A program made the position numbers and the translations under genes. Positions 40,469 to 49,582 of a stretch of DNA of 64,000 bases are shown here, piece by piece. The notes below the pieces were generated by a model. The model worked only from the letters and a program-made list of their open reading frames with translations, did no database searches and had not been told where the DNA came from. Position 1 is the stretch's first letter. Each line of letters opens with the position of its first letter. This DNA is from Streptomyces ficellus (GTDB taxonomy: Bacteria > Actinomycetota > Actinomycetes > Streptomycetales > Streptomycetaceae), in contig NZ_JAUEPL010000016.1 in assembly GCF_030406405.1 (NCBI RefSeq), forward strand, positions 1-64,000. Reading direction: 5' to 3'.

Positions 40469-43354
40469 ATGGCGTCACCCCTCGCCCGACGAGCCGTTCT
40501 CCGTGCCGCCGCCCTGGCCGCTGCGGCGCCCGCGCTGTCCGCACTGCCCACCGGACGCGCGGCGGCCGTGGCCGGAGCCGCCCACCCCGGGGCGGGCACG
40601 CTCGCGGCGGGCGGCCTCGCGGCGCCCTCCGCCTGGTCCGTGCGCCCGTTCGCGCTGAAGGACGTGGCCCTGCGCGAGGGCGTCTTCGCGGCCAAGCGGC
40701 GCCTGATGCTCGGCCACGCGCGGGGCTACGACGTGAACCGGCTGCTCCAGGTGTTCCGCGCCAACGCCGGGCTGTCCACCGGCGGCGCGGTCGCCCCCGG
40801 CGGCTGGGAGGGGCTGGACGGCGAGGCCAACGGCAACCTCCGCGGCCACTACACCGGCCACTTCCTCACCATGCTGTCCCAGGCGTACGGCAGCACGGGC
40901 GACAAGGCGTACGCCGACAAGATCCGCCACATGGTCGGCGCGCTGGTCGAGGTGCGCGAGGCGCTGCGGCGCGATCCGGCCGTGCTCAGCGTGCCGGGCA
41001 GGTTCGGCACCGCCGCCGAGAACGTACGGGGGTCCTACCAGTACGTCGACCTGCCGGACACCGTCCTCGGCGGCTCCGCGTCCCTCACCCTGTCCGCCTG
41101 GGTGAAGCCCACGCACGACGCCAACTGGACCCGCGTCCTGGACTGCGGGGACGGCACCACCTCCCGCTACCTCTACCTCGCCGCCCGCAACGCCGGCGGC
41201 GTCCCGCGCTTCGCCATCACCACCAGCGGGGGCGGCGGCGAGCAGGGCATCAACGGGACGCGGCCACTGCCGCTGAACCAGTGGAGCCATCTGGCCGTCA
41301 CGATCGGCGGGACGACCGGCACGCTGTACGTCAACGGTGTCGCCGTCGCGAAGAACACCGCCATGACCCTCAACCCGGCCGCCCTCGGCACCCTGAAGAA
41401 CCACTGGCTCGGCCGGTCCACCTACGCCGCCGACCCCGTCTTCGCCGGAGCCTTCGACGAGGTCAACATCTGGTCGCGGGCGCTGAGCGCCACGGAGGTC
41501 GCGGAGCTGCGGGACAAGCCCGCCGCCGGGTCGGCCGCGGGCGCCGGCGACCTGGCCTCGTACACCTTCGAGGAGACGACCGGCGGCACCTTCGCCGACC
41601 GCTCCGGCCGCGGACGGCACGCCACCCTGCGCCGCACGTGGGGCGGGTCCAGCCATCCGGGGTTCCTCGCCGCGTACCCCGAAACGCAGTTCATCACCCT
41701 GGAGTCGATGACCAGCGGCGACTACACGGTGGTGTGGGCGCCGTACTACACCGCCCACAAGATCCTGCGCGGGCTGCTGGACGCGTACCTCAACACCGGT
41801 GACGCGCGGGCGCTCGACCTCGCCTCCGGGATGTGCGACTGGATGTACTCGCGGCTGTCCAAGCTGCCCGAGAGCACCCTCCAGCGCATGTGGGGGATCT
41901 TCTCCAGCGGCGAGTTCGGCGGCATGGTGGAGGCGATATGCGACCTGCACGCCGTCACCGGCAGGGCCGAACACCTCGCCCTCGCCCGGCTGTTCGACCT
42001 CGACAAGCTCATCGACGCGTGCGCCGCGGGCCACGACATCCTCGACGGGCTGCACGCCAACCAGCACATCCCGATCTTCACCGGCCTGGTCCGGCTGTAC
42101 GACGAGACGGGCGAGGAGCGGTACCTGAAGGCGGCGAAGAACTTCTGGGGCATGGTCGTACCGGCCCGGATGTACGGCATCGGCGGCACCAGCGACCGGG
42201 AGTTCTGGAAGGCGCGCGGCGTCATCGCCGGGGCGCTCAGCGACGTCACGGCCGAGACCTGCTGCGCGTACAACATGCTGAAGCTGAGCCGGATGCTGTT
42301 CTTCCACGAGCAGGACCCGGCGTACATGGACTACTACGAGCGGGCGCTCTACAACCAGGTACTCGGCTCCAAGCAGGACAAGCCGGACGCCGAGAAGCCG
42401 CTCGTCACCTACTTCACCGGGCTGGTGCCGGGGCATGTGCGCGACTACACGCCCAAGCAGGGGACGACGTGCTGCGAGGGCACGGGCATGGAGAGCGCCA
42501 CCAAGTACCAGGACTCCGTGTACTTCACGAGGGCCGACGACAGCGCGCTGTACGTCAACCTCTACAGCCCGTCCACGCTGACATGGGAGGAGAAGGGCGT
42601 CACGGTCACGCAGGAGACGGCGTATCCGGCCGAACAGCGGTCACGGATCACCGTCCGGGGCCGGACCGCCCGCTTCGACCTGCTGCTGCGCGTGCCGTCC
42701 TGGGCGCGGGACGGGGACGGGGACGGAGACGGGGGCGGGGGCGGGGGCGGGTTCGAGGTGAGGGTGAACGGGGCCCGCGTCACCGGGGCCGCTGAGCCCG
42801 GCAGCTACGTCACGGTCTCCCGGACCTGGCGCGACGGGGACACCGTCGCCGTCACCATGCCCTTCAGGATGCGCGTCGAAAAGGCCTTGGACGACCCGTC
42901 GGTGCAGACCCTGTTCTACGGGCCCGTCAACCTCGTCGCCCGCGACCCCCGCCAGACCTTCCTGCCGGTCGGGCTCTACCGCAACGCCGCGCTCTCCGGC
43001 GACCTGCTGCCCACGTTCACGCCCGTCGCGGGCGAGCCGCTCCACTTCACCCTGGACGGCATCGAGTTCGCGCCCTTCGCCGAAGGCACCGAGGACCCGA
43101 CGCACGCCTACTTCCGGCGCTCCGAGCCGCGGGTGGCTTTCGGCGGCACCGACTCCGGCGTCGCCAACCCGGCCAGGGCGGACGGCACCACCCTGCTCGA
43201 CGAGATCTGGGCCGCCGCCCCCTTCCGGAACGCGCGGGCGCTGGTCAAGCGGGTGCAGGGCGTGGTGGACGCGTGGGTGGCCGCCGGGCTGCTGGGCGCC
43301 GAGGACGGGCGGCGGGTGGTGAGCACGGCGAGGGCGGCGTCGTACGTGCCGTAG
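40469..43354 (+). CDS. GH127-type beta-L-arabinofuranosidase family protein with LamG insertion
   Basis: A 961-residue exported enzyme. The N-terminus LARRAVLRAAALAAAAPALS is a Tat-like signal. The catalytic part is the GH127/DUF1680 (alpha/alpha)6 domain; E596 and C598 in AETCCAYNMLKLSR and C668/C669 in GTTCCEGTGMES match the zinc-binding Glu and three Cys, including the Cys nucleophile, of the characterised family member. A laminin-G-like domain (about 185-385: YQYVDLPDTVLGG ... LSAWVKPTHDANWTRVLDCG) interrupts the domain after the first helices and may bind sugar. A GDGDGDGGGGGGG run near 750 is a low-complexity insertion. It probably removes beta-L-arabinofuranose from plant glycans. Start ATG 40469. 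Confidence 0.85.
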   Translation: MASPLARRAVLRAAALAAAAPALSALPTGRAAAVAGAAHPGAGTLAAGGLAAPSAWSVRPFALKDVALREGVFAAKRRLMLGHARGYDVNRLLQVFRANAGLSTGGAVAPGGWEGLDGEANGNLRGHYTGHFLTMLSQAYGSTGDKAYADKIRHMVGALVEVREALRRDPAVLSVPGRFGTAAENVRGSYQYVDLPDTVLGGSASLTLSAWVKPTHDANWTRVLDCGDGTTSRYLYLAARNAGGVPRFAITTSGGGGEQGINGTRPLPLNQWSHLAVTIGGTTGTLYVNGVAVAKNTAMTLNPAALGTLKNHWLGRSTYAADPVFAGAFDEVNIWSRALSATEVAELRDKPAAGSAAGAGDLASYTFEETTGGTFADRSGRGRHATLRRTWGGSSHPGFLAAYPETQFITLESMTSGDYTVVWAPYYTAHKILRGLLDAYLNTGDARALDLASGMCDWMYSRLSKLPESTLQRMWGIFSSGEFGGMVEAICDLHAVTGRAEHLALARLFDLDKLIDACAAGHDILDGLHANQHIPIFTGLVRLYDETGEERYLKAAKNFWGMVVPARMYGIGGTSDREFWKARGVIAGALSDVTAETCCAYNMLKLSRMLFFHEQDPAYMDYYERALYNQVLGSKQDKPDAEKPLVTYFTGLVPGHVRDYTPKQGTTCCEGTGMESATKYQDSVYFTRADDSALYVNLYSPSTLTWEEKGVTVTQETAYPAEQRSRITVRGRTARFDLLLRVPSWARDGDGDGDGGGGGGGFEVRVNGARVTGAAEPGSYVTVSRTWRDGDTVAVTMPFRMRVEKALDDPSVQTLFYGPVNLVARDPRQTFLPVGLYRNAALSGDLLPTFTPVAGEPLHFTLDGIEFAPFAEGTEDPTHAYFRRSEPRVAFGGTDSGVANPARADGTTLLDEIWAAAPFRNARALVKRVQGVVDAWVAAGLLGAEDGRRVVSTARAASYVP

Positions 43355-43372
43355 GTGGCGTGTCGTCCGCCC

Positions 43373-44071
43373 TCACGGGGTGGGGGTGTAGGGCGCGCCC
43401 AGGTCCCAGGCCTGGTGCATGGCCGTGGCGAAGGCCGCCGCGAGTTTGTGCTCGCCCGGCTCGCTGGGGTGGGTGCCGTCGTAGGTGTCGGTGTGGAGGT
43501 CGTACGCCTCGGGCGGCGAGGCCAGGAGGAGAGGCGAGGCGGGCTGGTCGAGGTCGGCGACCGTTTTGGCGAGGAGCTCGTTGAAGCGGGCGCAGTCGGC
43601 GGCGAACGACGGCTCGTTCTCGGCGCGGATGTTGGGGATCACGGGGAGGACCACCGCGCGGAGGTGCGGGTTGGCGGCGCGGGCCTGGTCGAAAAAGGAA
43701 CGTACGTTCTCCGAGGTCTGGTCGGCGTCCGTGTAGAAGCCCAGGTCGATCAGGCCGAGCGAGACCAGGAGCACATCCGCCTTGGTCGCGGCGACCGTCT
43801 CCCGGATGAGCGGCGCCATGTGCAGCCAGCCCTCGCCCCACCCCGCCAGGTGTTTGCGCGCCTTGGCGGGGAAGTCCGGGTCGGCGTAGGCGTGCGAGAC
43901 GGCGGCGTCGGCGGTCGGGTCGTACAGCTCGGTGCGTGGGCCGACGATCCGGTACGGGCCGCCGAAGGAGGCGTTGAGGTGCTGCCACATCCGGTAGCGC
44001 CAGGTGTAGTCGCCGGCGCGTCCGATGGTTTGGCTGTCGCCGACGAACATGAAACGCATGGGGGCCATCAT
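43373..44071 (-). CDS. SGNH/GDSL hydrolase
   Basis: A 232-residue hydrolase of the SGNH superfamily. Block I is MFVGDSQTIG (catalytic Ser), block III is LVSLGLIDLG, where the usual GxND Asn is replaced by Ile/Asp context, and block V is DGTHPSEPGEHKLA with catalytic Asp and His. No signal peptide is present, so it appears intracellular. Possible substrates are esters or acetylated sugars. It converges on the GH127 gene with 18 bp between stops; a role in the same glycan pathway is possible. Start ATG 44071, with in-frame ATGs at 44068 and 44059. Confidence 0.8.
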   Translation of the reverse strand: MMAPMRFMFVGDSQTIGRAGDYTWRYRMWQHLNASFGGPYRIVGPRTELYDPTADAAVSHAYADPDFPAKARKHLAGWGEGWLHMAPLIRETVAATKADVLLVSLGLIDLGFYTDADQTSENVRSFFDQARAANPHLRAVVLPVIPNIRAENEPSFAADCARFNELLAKTVADLDQPASPLLLASPPEAYDLHTDTYDGTHPSEPGEHKLAAAFATAMHQAWDLGAPYTPTP

Positions 44072-44118
44072 CCCCGACCGGGGCGTGGGCGGGCGATGTG
44101 ACCATGGACACTGGGTGC

Positions 44119-45138
44119 ATGGTTTCGCTGGCTTGGTTGGCTTGGTTGGCTTCGTTGCGCAGGACGGTCGGTCCGGTCGCGGCCTCGGTCGCGGTGGTGG
44201 TCGCCACCGCGAGTCCGGCAGCGGCGGACGATGACGGGTTCACCGTCGAGGACCCGCGCATCACCGAGTCCAGCGGCTTGGCCGCCAGCCGCGCCCACCC
44301 CGGCGTCTACTGGACGCACAACGACCAGGACGAGCCACGGGTGTTCGCCGTGGACGCCAGAACCGGCGAGACCGTCGCCACCGTCACCCTGCGCGGGGTC
44401 GGCAAGCCCCGTGACATGGAGGCGATCTCGGTCGGGCCGGACGGTGACGTGTACGTCGGGGACATCGGGGACAACCTGAACGGGTCCTGGGACCACGTCT
44501 GGATCTACCGTTTCCCCGAGCCGGGGCGGCTGCGCGACCAGAGCGTGAACGCCACGCAGTACACGGTGACGTACGCGGACGGGCCCCGTAACGCCGAGGC
44601 GATGATGGTGCACCCGAAGACCGGGCGGGTCTACATCGCCTCCAAGCACGAGGACGGCGGCGGCCTCTACGAGGGGCCGCAGCGGCTGACCGCGCACGGG
44701 GCGAACGTCTTCCGGCGGATCGGCGAGGTGCCGTGGGTGACGGACGGGGCGTTCTCCCCGGACGGTACGGAACTGGTGCTGCGGAGCTACTTCAGCGCGC
44801 GGGCGTACGCCTGGAAGGGCGGCCGGCTCGGGGTCGACAAGAGGGTGAGCGCGCCGATCCAGGGCCAGGCGGAGTCGGTGACGTACACGGCGGACGGGTC
44901 GGCGCTGATGTTCGGCACGGAGGGGGAGCGGGGCCGGGTCGTGCGGGTGGAGGTCGACAAGCGTCCGCCGCCCGAGGCGGGCGGTACGCCGGGCAGCACG
45001 GGTGGCTCACCGCCCCCGGGCGCCGGCGCCGCCGAGACCGGCGGGGGCGGCGGCGGGAACGTCACGCTGGGCGCCCTGGTGCTGGCCGGCGCCGCCGCTC
45101 TCGTACTCAGCCTGAAGAGGCTCCGCCGCCGCGGCTGA
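44119..45138 (+). CDS. Secreted beta-propeller-like protein with C-terminal anchor
   Basis: About 339 residues with a signal peptide (VAASVAVVVATASPAAADDD), repeated propeller-like strands (ESSGLAASRAHPGVYWTHND, YVGDIGDNLNGSWDHVWIYR, AEAMMVHPKTGRVYIASKHE, GAFSPDGTELVLRSYFS), a Gly/Pro-rich stalk, the AAETGG sequence and a terminal helix with an RRRG tail. The last three resemble the LAxTG cell-wall sorting signal of streptomycete class E sortases, with the first position altered. It could be a wall-attached or merely membrane-anchored binding protein. The start is uncertain among 44098, 44104 and 44119. Confidence 0.6.
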   Translation: MVSLAWLAWLASLRRTVGPVAASVAVVVATASPAAADDDGFTVEDPRITESSGLAASRAHPGVYWTHNDQDEPRVFAVDARTGETVATVTLRGVGKPRDMEAISVGPDGDVYVGDIGDNLNGSWDHVWIYRFPEPGRLRDQSVNATQYTVTYADGPRNAEAMMVHPKTGRVYIASKHEDGGGLYEGPQRLTAHGANVFRRIGEVPWVTDGAFSPDGTELVLRSYFSARAYAWKGGRLGVDKRVSAPIQGQAESVTYTADGSALMFGTEGERGRVVRVEVDKRPPPEAGGTPGSTGGSPPPGAGAAETGGGGGGNVTLGALVLAGAAALVLSLKRLRRRG

Positions 45139-45550
45139 CACCCCTCACCCGGCGCGTCACCCGGCCGCTGGGCGGTACGGACGGTGGGTCACCGCTGCCG
45201 GGTCGGGTCGTAGAGGTCGACGAGTCGGGCTCGGTGCTGGTAGTCACGGCGGGCGAGCCGCACGTCCCTTCAGGACGGTCCAGTAGTCCGCCGCGAACAG
45301 CTTGGCCAGAGTGCTCAGCGGGTGGGTAGTCCGGCTGGTGGATCACGCACAGCCCGCGGGAGCGGGCAGGTCACGCCCGTTCGGGAGGATCGTCTGGCTC
45401 TGCTTCAAGGCCACCGGAGGGACGACAGCATGAGCGTCATCCCCACCCCGCGCGGCCCGGAGCTCGACCGCTGTCTGCAGACCGTCGGCGACCACCTGCT
45501 GCCGCACTTCACCGTTGGTACGTCCCCCTCCTCGAAGAGGGGGACGGCCG
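45139..45550. other. Intergenic region with gene debris
   Basis: No complete gene. On the minus strand about 45318-45263 reads LSTLAKLFAADYWTVLKGRA and stops, and on the plus strand ATG 45430 opens MSVIPTPRGPELDRCLQTVG then DHLLPHF before running into unrelated sequence. Both look like truncated ends of actinobacterial genes. The interval therefore seems to be a past deletion junction. Confidence 0.35.
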
Positions 45551-46942
45551 TCAGGCGGCGATGCCGAGTTCGGTGCGGGTGCGGTGGATGAACTCGCGGA
45601 CGGCCGGCTCCCGGCGCCAGGGGGCGAGGGCGGTGTTGAATTCGCGGACGTAGTCCTTGGCCCGGGAGGACTGGACGCGGGCGAGGATGTCCACGGACCG
45701 GTTGCCGAGCTCCAGGCCGTGGTCGAGGTCGCGGGCCTGGAGGTGGGCGGTCCCCACGATCGCCAGCCGCATCCCGACCGAGCGGGTGAACACCCCGGAC
45801 GGCATGGCGGCGGCTTGCCGGTTCCAGGCCAGGGCCGCCTTGGGGTTCTTCAGGTCGCGGAAGACCTCAGCGGCGTCCGCGGAGAGGCGGGCATAGTGGT
45901 AGAAGTCGATCCAGGCGGGCTCCGAGCCACCGGAAGCCTCTGCCTGGCCCAGGAGGTCCTCAGAAGCCTTCAGGGCCCGGGAGGCGGCCTTGGCGTCCCT
46001 GTCGCGGGCATGGGCACGGGCCTCGATCAGCTTAGTGAAGGCCAGCACCCGGGGGGCGGCCTGGGCCTTGGCCCGCTCGAAGGCGCCCTGGGCCATGTCG
46101 ACGGCCTCGGAGGCGAAGCCCCGCAGCAGCGACTGCATCGCCATCGTGGTCAGGACGTAGCAGCCCAGCTCGACGTCCCCGCCCGCGCGGGCCAGGCGGA
46201 GGGCCTGGATGAAGTGCCGCTGGGCGACGTCGTGCTGGCCGACGTCGAATGCCGTCCAGCCGGCCAGGCGGGACAGCTCGCTGGTGACGGAGAACAGGTC
46301 CCGACCGACCGCGTCGGTGAAGGAGCCCCGCAGCAGTGGGGCGGCCCGGTCCTGGAGGCAGACGGTGACGGAGTTGGCCTTCCAGTTGCCGCCGCCGTAT
46401 TTGGAGTCCCAGCGGCGGGCCTCGTCGGCCGCGTCCCGGAGTTCTTCCAGGTCGGCCCGGCCGACCTGCTTGCCGCCGGCCATGTCGGCGGCCTCGTCGG
46501 CGGGGGTGACCAGCCAGCGGGTCACGGGGGTGGTGAACGCGGACACGGCGAAGCCGGACCCGGTCAGGAAGTCGCGGCGGTTCACGAAACTCCAGAGCGA
46601 AGTGGCCACTCGGACCGCATCGCCGCGGTCCCGCGGGAAATGCAACCCCACATCCGCGTCCGGTGTCTCCGCATCGCCCATTCCGATTTCGCCAAGTGAC
46701 ACCGGACGGCCGAGCCGTTCGGCGATCGCCTGCGCGAGGAGTGTCGGCACCGGCCATTTAGGGATCATGCCCCGCTGGCACCAGTTCGCGATGGAGGTAT
46801 GCGAGTAGTCGGTCTCCAGGCCGGCCTGCTGGGCGAGCTGGTTGACCCGCAGGGCCAGGGACTTGTGGCTCGCGCCGCAGGTCTCGATGAGCCGGGCCAG
46901 GTCCGCGTTCGGCGGACGCTTCCGACGGCTGGTCGACGCCAC
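45551..46942 (-). CDS. XRE-type regulator with TPR-like C-terminus
   Basis: A 463-residue protein. Residues 10-70 form a helix-turn-helix (LARLIETCGASHKSLALRVNQ, TDYSHTSIANWCQRGMIPKW); the C-terminal two thirds are paired helices of tetratricopeptide type (AGWTAFDVGQHDVAQRHFIQALRLA; ALAWNRQAAAMPSGV), the layout of NsdA-like streptomycete regulators of sporulation and antibiotic production. It is divergent from the asparagine-synthase operon, with a 334-bp region between that contains the palindrome CGAACCGGGTTCG (47117-47129); it is a plausible regulator of that operon. Start GTG 46942. Confidence 0.8.
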   Translation of the reverse strand: MASTSRRKRPPNADLARLIETCGASHKSLALRVNQLAQQAGLETDYSHTSIANWCQRGMIPKWPVPTLLAQAIAERLGRPVSLGEIGMGDAETPDADVGLHFPRDRGDAVRVATSLWSFVNRRDFLTGSGFAVSAFTTPVTRWLVTPADEAADMAGGKQVGRADLEELRDAADEARRWDSKYGGGNWKANSVTVCLQDRAAPLLRGSFTDAVGRDLFSVTSELSRLAGWTAFDVGQHDVAQRHFIQALRLARAGGDVELGCYVLTTMAMQSLLRGFASEAVDMAQGAFERAKAQAAPRVLAFTKLIEARAHARDRDAKAASRALKASEDLLGQAEASGGSEPAWIDFYHYARLSADAAEVFRDLKNPKAALAWNRQAAAMPSGVFTRSVGMRLAIVGTAHLQARDLDHGLELGNRSVDILARVQSSRAKDYVREFNTALAPWRREPAVREFIHRTRTELGIAA

Positions 46943-47276
46943 CTTCAGACCCCTCTTTCACCAGGTCAGCAAGGTGAAGTCGCTGACGAGGAAACGCCAT
47001 GGGGCCGGTCTGCTTCGACTGGCATTTCCGGTCGTGCGCATTCCGGCTGGGCACGGAAAGGCGTATGCCCTTCCCGCGTCTTGAGGCACTGAGGGTATTG
47101 CCCTGCGGACCATGGGCGAACCGGGTTCGCGAGTTGTGAGCCCCTGTGTGAGCCCTCCCCGGCATCCGGGCCCGGCGGGTGTGATGTGGGCACAGGCTGC
47201 CGCCGGGACGCCAGGAAGGGGCTCCCGGCGGCGGCCGTCGCCAGGCACCACGACTTCACGCTCGGGGGTGAACCAG
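46943..47276. promoter_or_regulatory. Divergent control region of the TPR regulator and AsnB operon
   Basis: No gene is seen in these 334 bp. CGAACCGGGTTCG at 47117-47129 is a perfect 13-base palindrome with one central base and may be an operator; promoter elements are not evident by eye. Confidence 0.4.
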
Positions 47277-49043
47277 ATGTGCGGAATCGCAGGACTGGCC
47301 GGAGGCGACGCCGTCCGGCACGAGAAGACCGTCGCCGCGATGGGCGACTCGCAGCACTACCGCGGCCCGGACGGCACCCTGCACGCCGCCAGCCAGGACG
47401 GGCGGGCAGTGCTGGCCATGAACACCCTGCTGATCGTCGACCCGCAGGCCATGCCCGGCCCCTACCTCGACCGGGCCACCGGCGTCCTGCTGGCCTTCAA
47501 CGGGGAGATCTACAACTGGCAGCAGCAGGCCACCGCCTGGGGCATCGAGATCGCCGAGCGGGAGTCGGACGCCCACTTCCTGCTGCGGGCCTGGGCCAAG
47601 ATCGGCCCGTCCTGCCTGGACGGGCTGGACGGCATGTTCGCCCTCGCCGTCTATGACCCCCGCACCGCGAAGCTGTTCCTGGCCCGCGACCGGCTGGGGG
47701 AAAAGCCGCTCTACTGGCGGCTGGACGGCGGCCGGCTCGCGTTCGCCTCCGAGGTCACCACGCTGACCGGCTACGGCCCGGCCCCGCTGGTCTTACGACC
47801 GGAAGTCACCGCGATCGAGACGCCCGTCGGGGTCGACACCCCGTTCCAGGGCATCCAGCTGCTGGCCCCGGCCACCCTGCTGACGTTCGACGTCACCACA
47901 GGCTCCATCGACCAGATGACCTGGTGGCACCTTGAGGACCGGGCCCCATACGCCAGCACCTACACCGAGGCCCTGGCAAAGTTCTCCACAGTCCTGGCCG
48001 AGCAGATCCCGCTCAGGTCCCCGGCCTGCGACTTCGCCCTCCTCCTCTCCGGCGGGCTGGACTCGGCGGTGCTGGCCTACCTGATGCGGCCGCCGGTATG
48101 CGTCACCGTCCGCTACCCGGGCCAGGACCGCCTCGATGAGTCCTCCACCGCCGCGATCATCGCCCGAGACATCAAGGCCGAGCTGGTGGTGGTCGAGCCG
48201 GACCACGTCGACTTCACGCATGCCCTGCCGCACATGATGCGGGCCCTGGACTACCCCATGGGCAACGCATCCACGTTTTCCGAGCACATGGCCTACCGGA
48301 AGGTCTCCGACCTGGGGCTTCGCGTCGTGATCGGAGGGCTGGGGCCGGACGAGTTCCTCATGGGCTACGTTCGCCAGGCCCTGGTCCTCTTCGGCCCCGA
48401 CGCCGTCCTGAACGCCGGGATGGAGGCATACCGGCCGCTGGCCGTCAAGCTCCTGCACACCGCCGGTGAGCCGCTCGACCCGGCGGAGGCAGCCGCCCGG
48501 CTGATCCTGCGCGGGCCGGATCCGGACGGGCGGGTGAGGGACCTGGTCGCCGACGCGATGGCCCGCGCGGGCGGGGACCTGGCCCGCGGCCTGACCCTGG
48601 CCGACCTGGCGACGGCATGGCGGCCCCTGGTGATGACCAGCGACAAGCTCGCCTCCGCCTACGCGCTCGAACGCCGGTCCCCCTACCTAGCCCGCGACTT
48701 GGTCGAGCTGTCCTACCGGCTGCCCCTCGACTACAAGATCACCGACCCGGCACAGGGCAAGCGGATCCTGCGGGACGCCGCCAGGGCCCTCGGCCTGCCC
48801 CGCGAGGTCTGGGCCAGCCGGGACAAGCTCGGCTTCGCCTCCCCGGTCCCCGCCTGGCTCAACGGCGACCTCGCCGAGTGGGCCGATGCCCAGATCAACA
48901 CCGCCCTGACCGACGCTCCGCCGCCTTTCCACCCCCTCCTCAAGGGGGGTTTGGCCCGCGGGGGCCGGTTCGACCGCACCCGCATGCAGGCCCTGATGGC
49001 AGCCGCCTGGTTTTCTGACCGGACCGTCCGGGCTGCCGCATGA
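47277..49043 (+). CDS. Asparagine synthase-like glutamine amidotransferase
   Basis: A 588-residue AsnB-type enzyme. The N-terminal Ntn glutaminase starts directly with MCGIAGLAGG (nucleophile Cys2), with RGPDG and NGEIYN; the C-terminal synthetase has the PP-loop SGGLDSAV (about 258-265) and the ERRSPYLARDLVELSYRLP segment. It uses ATP and glutamine to amidate a carboxylate. True asparagine synthase is possible, but the setting (Nudix and UDP-sugar dehydrogenase) suggests amidation of another acid such as a uronic acid or a modified metabolite. Start ATG 47277, from the obligatory Cys2. Confidence 0.88.
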   Translation: MCGIAGLAGGDAVRHEKTVAAMGDSQHYRGPDGTLHAASQDGRAVLAMNTLLIVDPQAMPGPYLDRATGVLLAFNGEIYNWQQQATAWGIEIAERESDAHFLLRAWAKIGPSCLDGLDGMFALAVYDPRTAKLFLARDRLGEKPLYWRLDGGRLAFASEVTTLTGYGPAPLVLRPEVTAIETPVGVDTPFQGIQLLAPATLLTFDVTTGSIDQMTWWHLEDRAPYASTYTEALAKFSTVLAEQIPLRSPACDFALLLSGGLDSAVLAYLMRPPVCVTVRYPGQDRLDESSTAAIIARDIKAELVVVEPDHVDFTHALPHMMRALDYPMGNASTFSEHMAYRKVSDLGLRVVIGGLGPDEFLMGYVRQALVLFGPDAVLNAGMEAYRPLAVKLLHTAGEPLDPAEAAARLILRGPDPDGRVRDLVADAMARAGGDLARGLTLADLATAWRPLVMTSDKLASAYALERRSPYLARDLVELSYRLPLDYKITDPAQGKRILRDAARALGLPREVWASRDKLGFASPVPAWLNGDLAEWADAQINTALTDAPPPFHPLLKGGLARGGRFDRTRMQALMAAAWFSDRTVRAAA

Positions 49044-49071
49044 TCCCCAACCGGCCCACTAGCGTGTCGGA

Positions 49072-49509
49072 ATGCACTCCGACACCACCGCAAGCCCGGA
49101 GCCGGGCGCCGCCCGCGGAGCCGTCGCGATCATCACCAACCGCCGCGGCGACATCCTCCTCCACCTGCGCGACGACCTGCCGCACATCGCCTGGCCCGCC
49201 CACTGGAGCCTCCTGGGCGGCGGCTGCGACCCCGGCGAGGACCCGGCCACCGCGGTCGTCCGCGAGCTCAACGAAGAAGCCGGCCTCACCGCCTCGAAGC
49301 TGACCGAGCTGTTCGAGATCACCGACCACCGCGGCTCCGGGCAGATCATCACCTTCTTCTCCGCCAACTGGGACGGCGACGAGACCAGCCTCCCGCTCAG
49401 CGAGGGCGTCAAGCTCCAGTTCTTCGCCCCCGAGCACATCGACATTCTCACGATCCCGCCGTTCATCCGGCACGGGATCCGCCGCTATCTGGCCGCCCGG
49501 CCCTCCTGA
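49072..49509 (+). CDS. Nudix hydrolase
   Basis: A 145-residue Nudix protein; the box GGGCDPGEDPATAVVRELNE then EAGL (about 50-73) fits GX5EX7REUXEEXGU, with the metal-binding Glu residues present. Substrate is unknown; Nudix enzymes cleave nucleoside diphosphates linked to another moiety, which would suit a pathway with UDP-sugars. It starts 28 bp after the asparagine-synthase stop and is followed by UDP-sugar dehydrogenase at 73 bp. Start ATG 49072. Confidence 0.9.
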   Translation: MHSDTTASPEPGAARGAVAIITNRRGDILLHLRDDLPHIAWPAHWSLLGGGCDPGEDPATAVVRELNEEAGLTASKLTELFEITDHRGSGQIITFFSANWDGDETSLPLSEGVKLQFFAPEHIDILTIPPFIRHGIRRYLAARPS

Positions 49510-49582
49510 TCACCCCGCCCTTACCGCGCGGGGCAAGGGTGGGGCCACCGACGGCGGCCCCACCCGAAGGGACACCCCGCTC

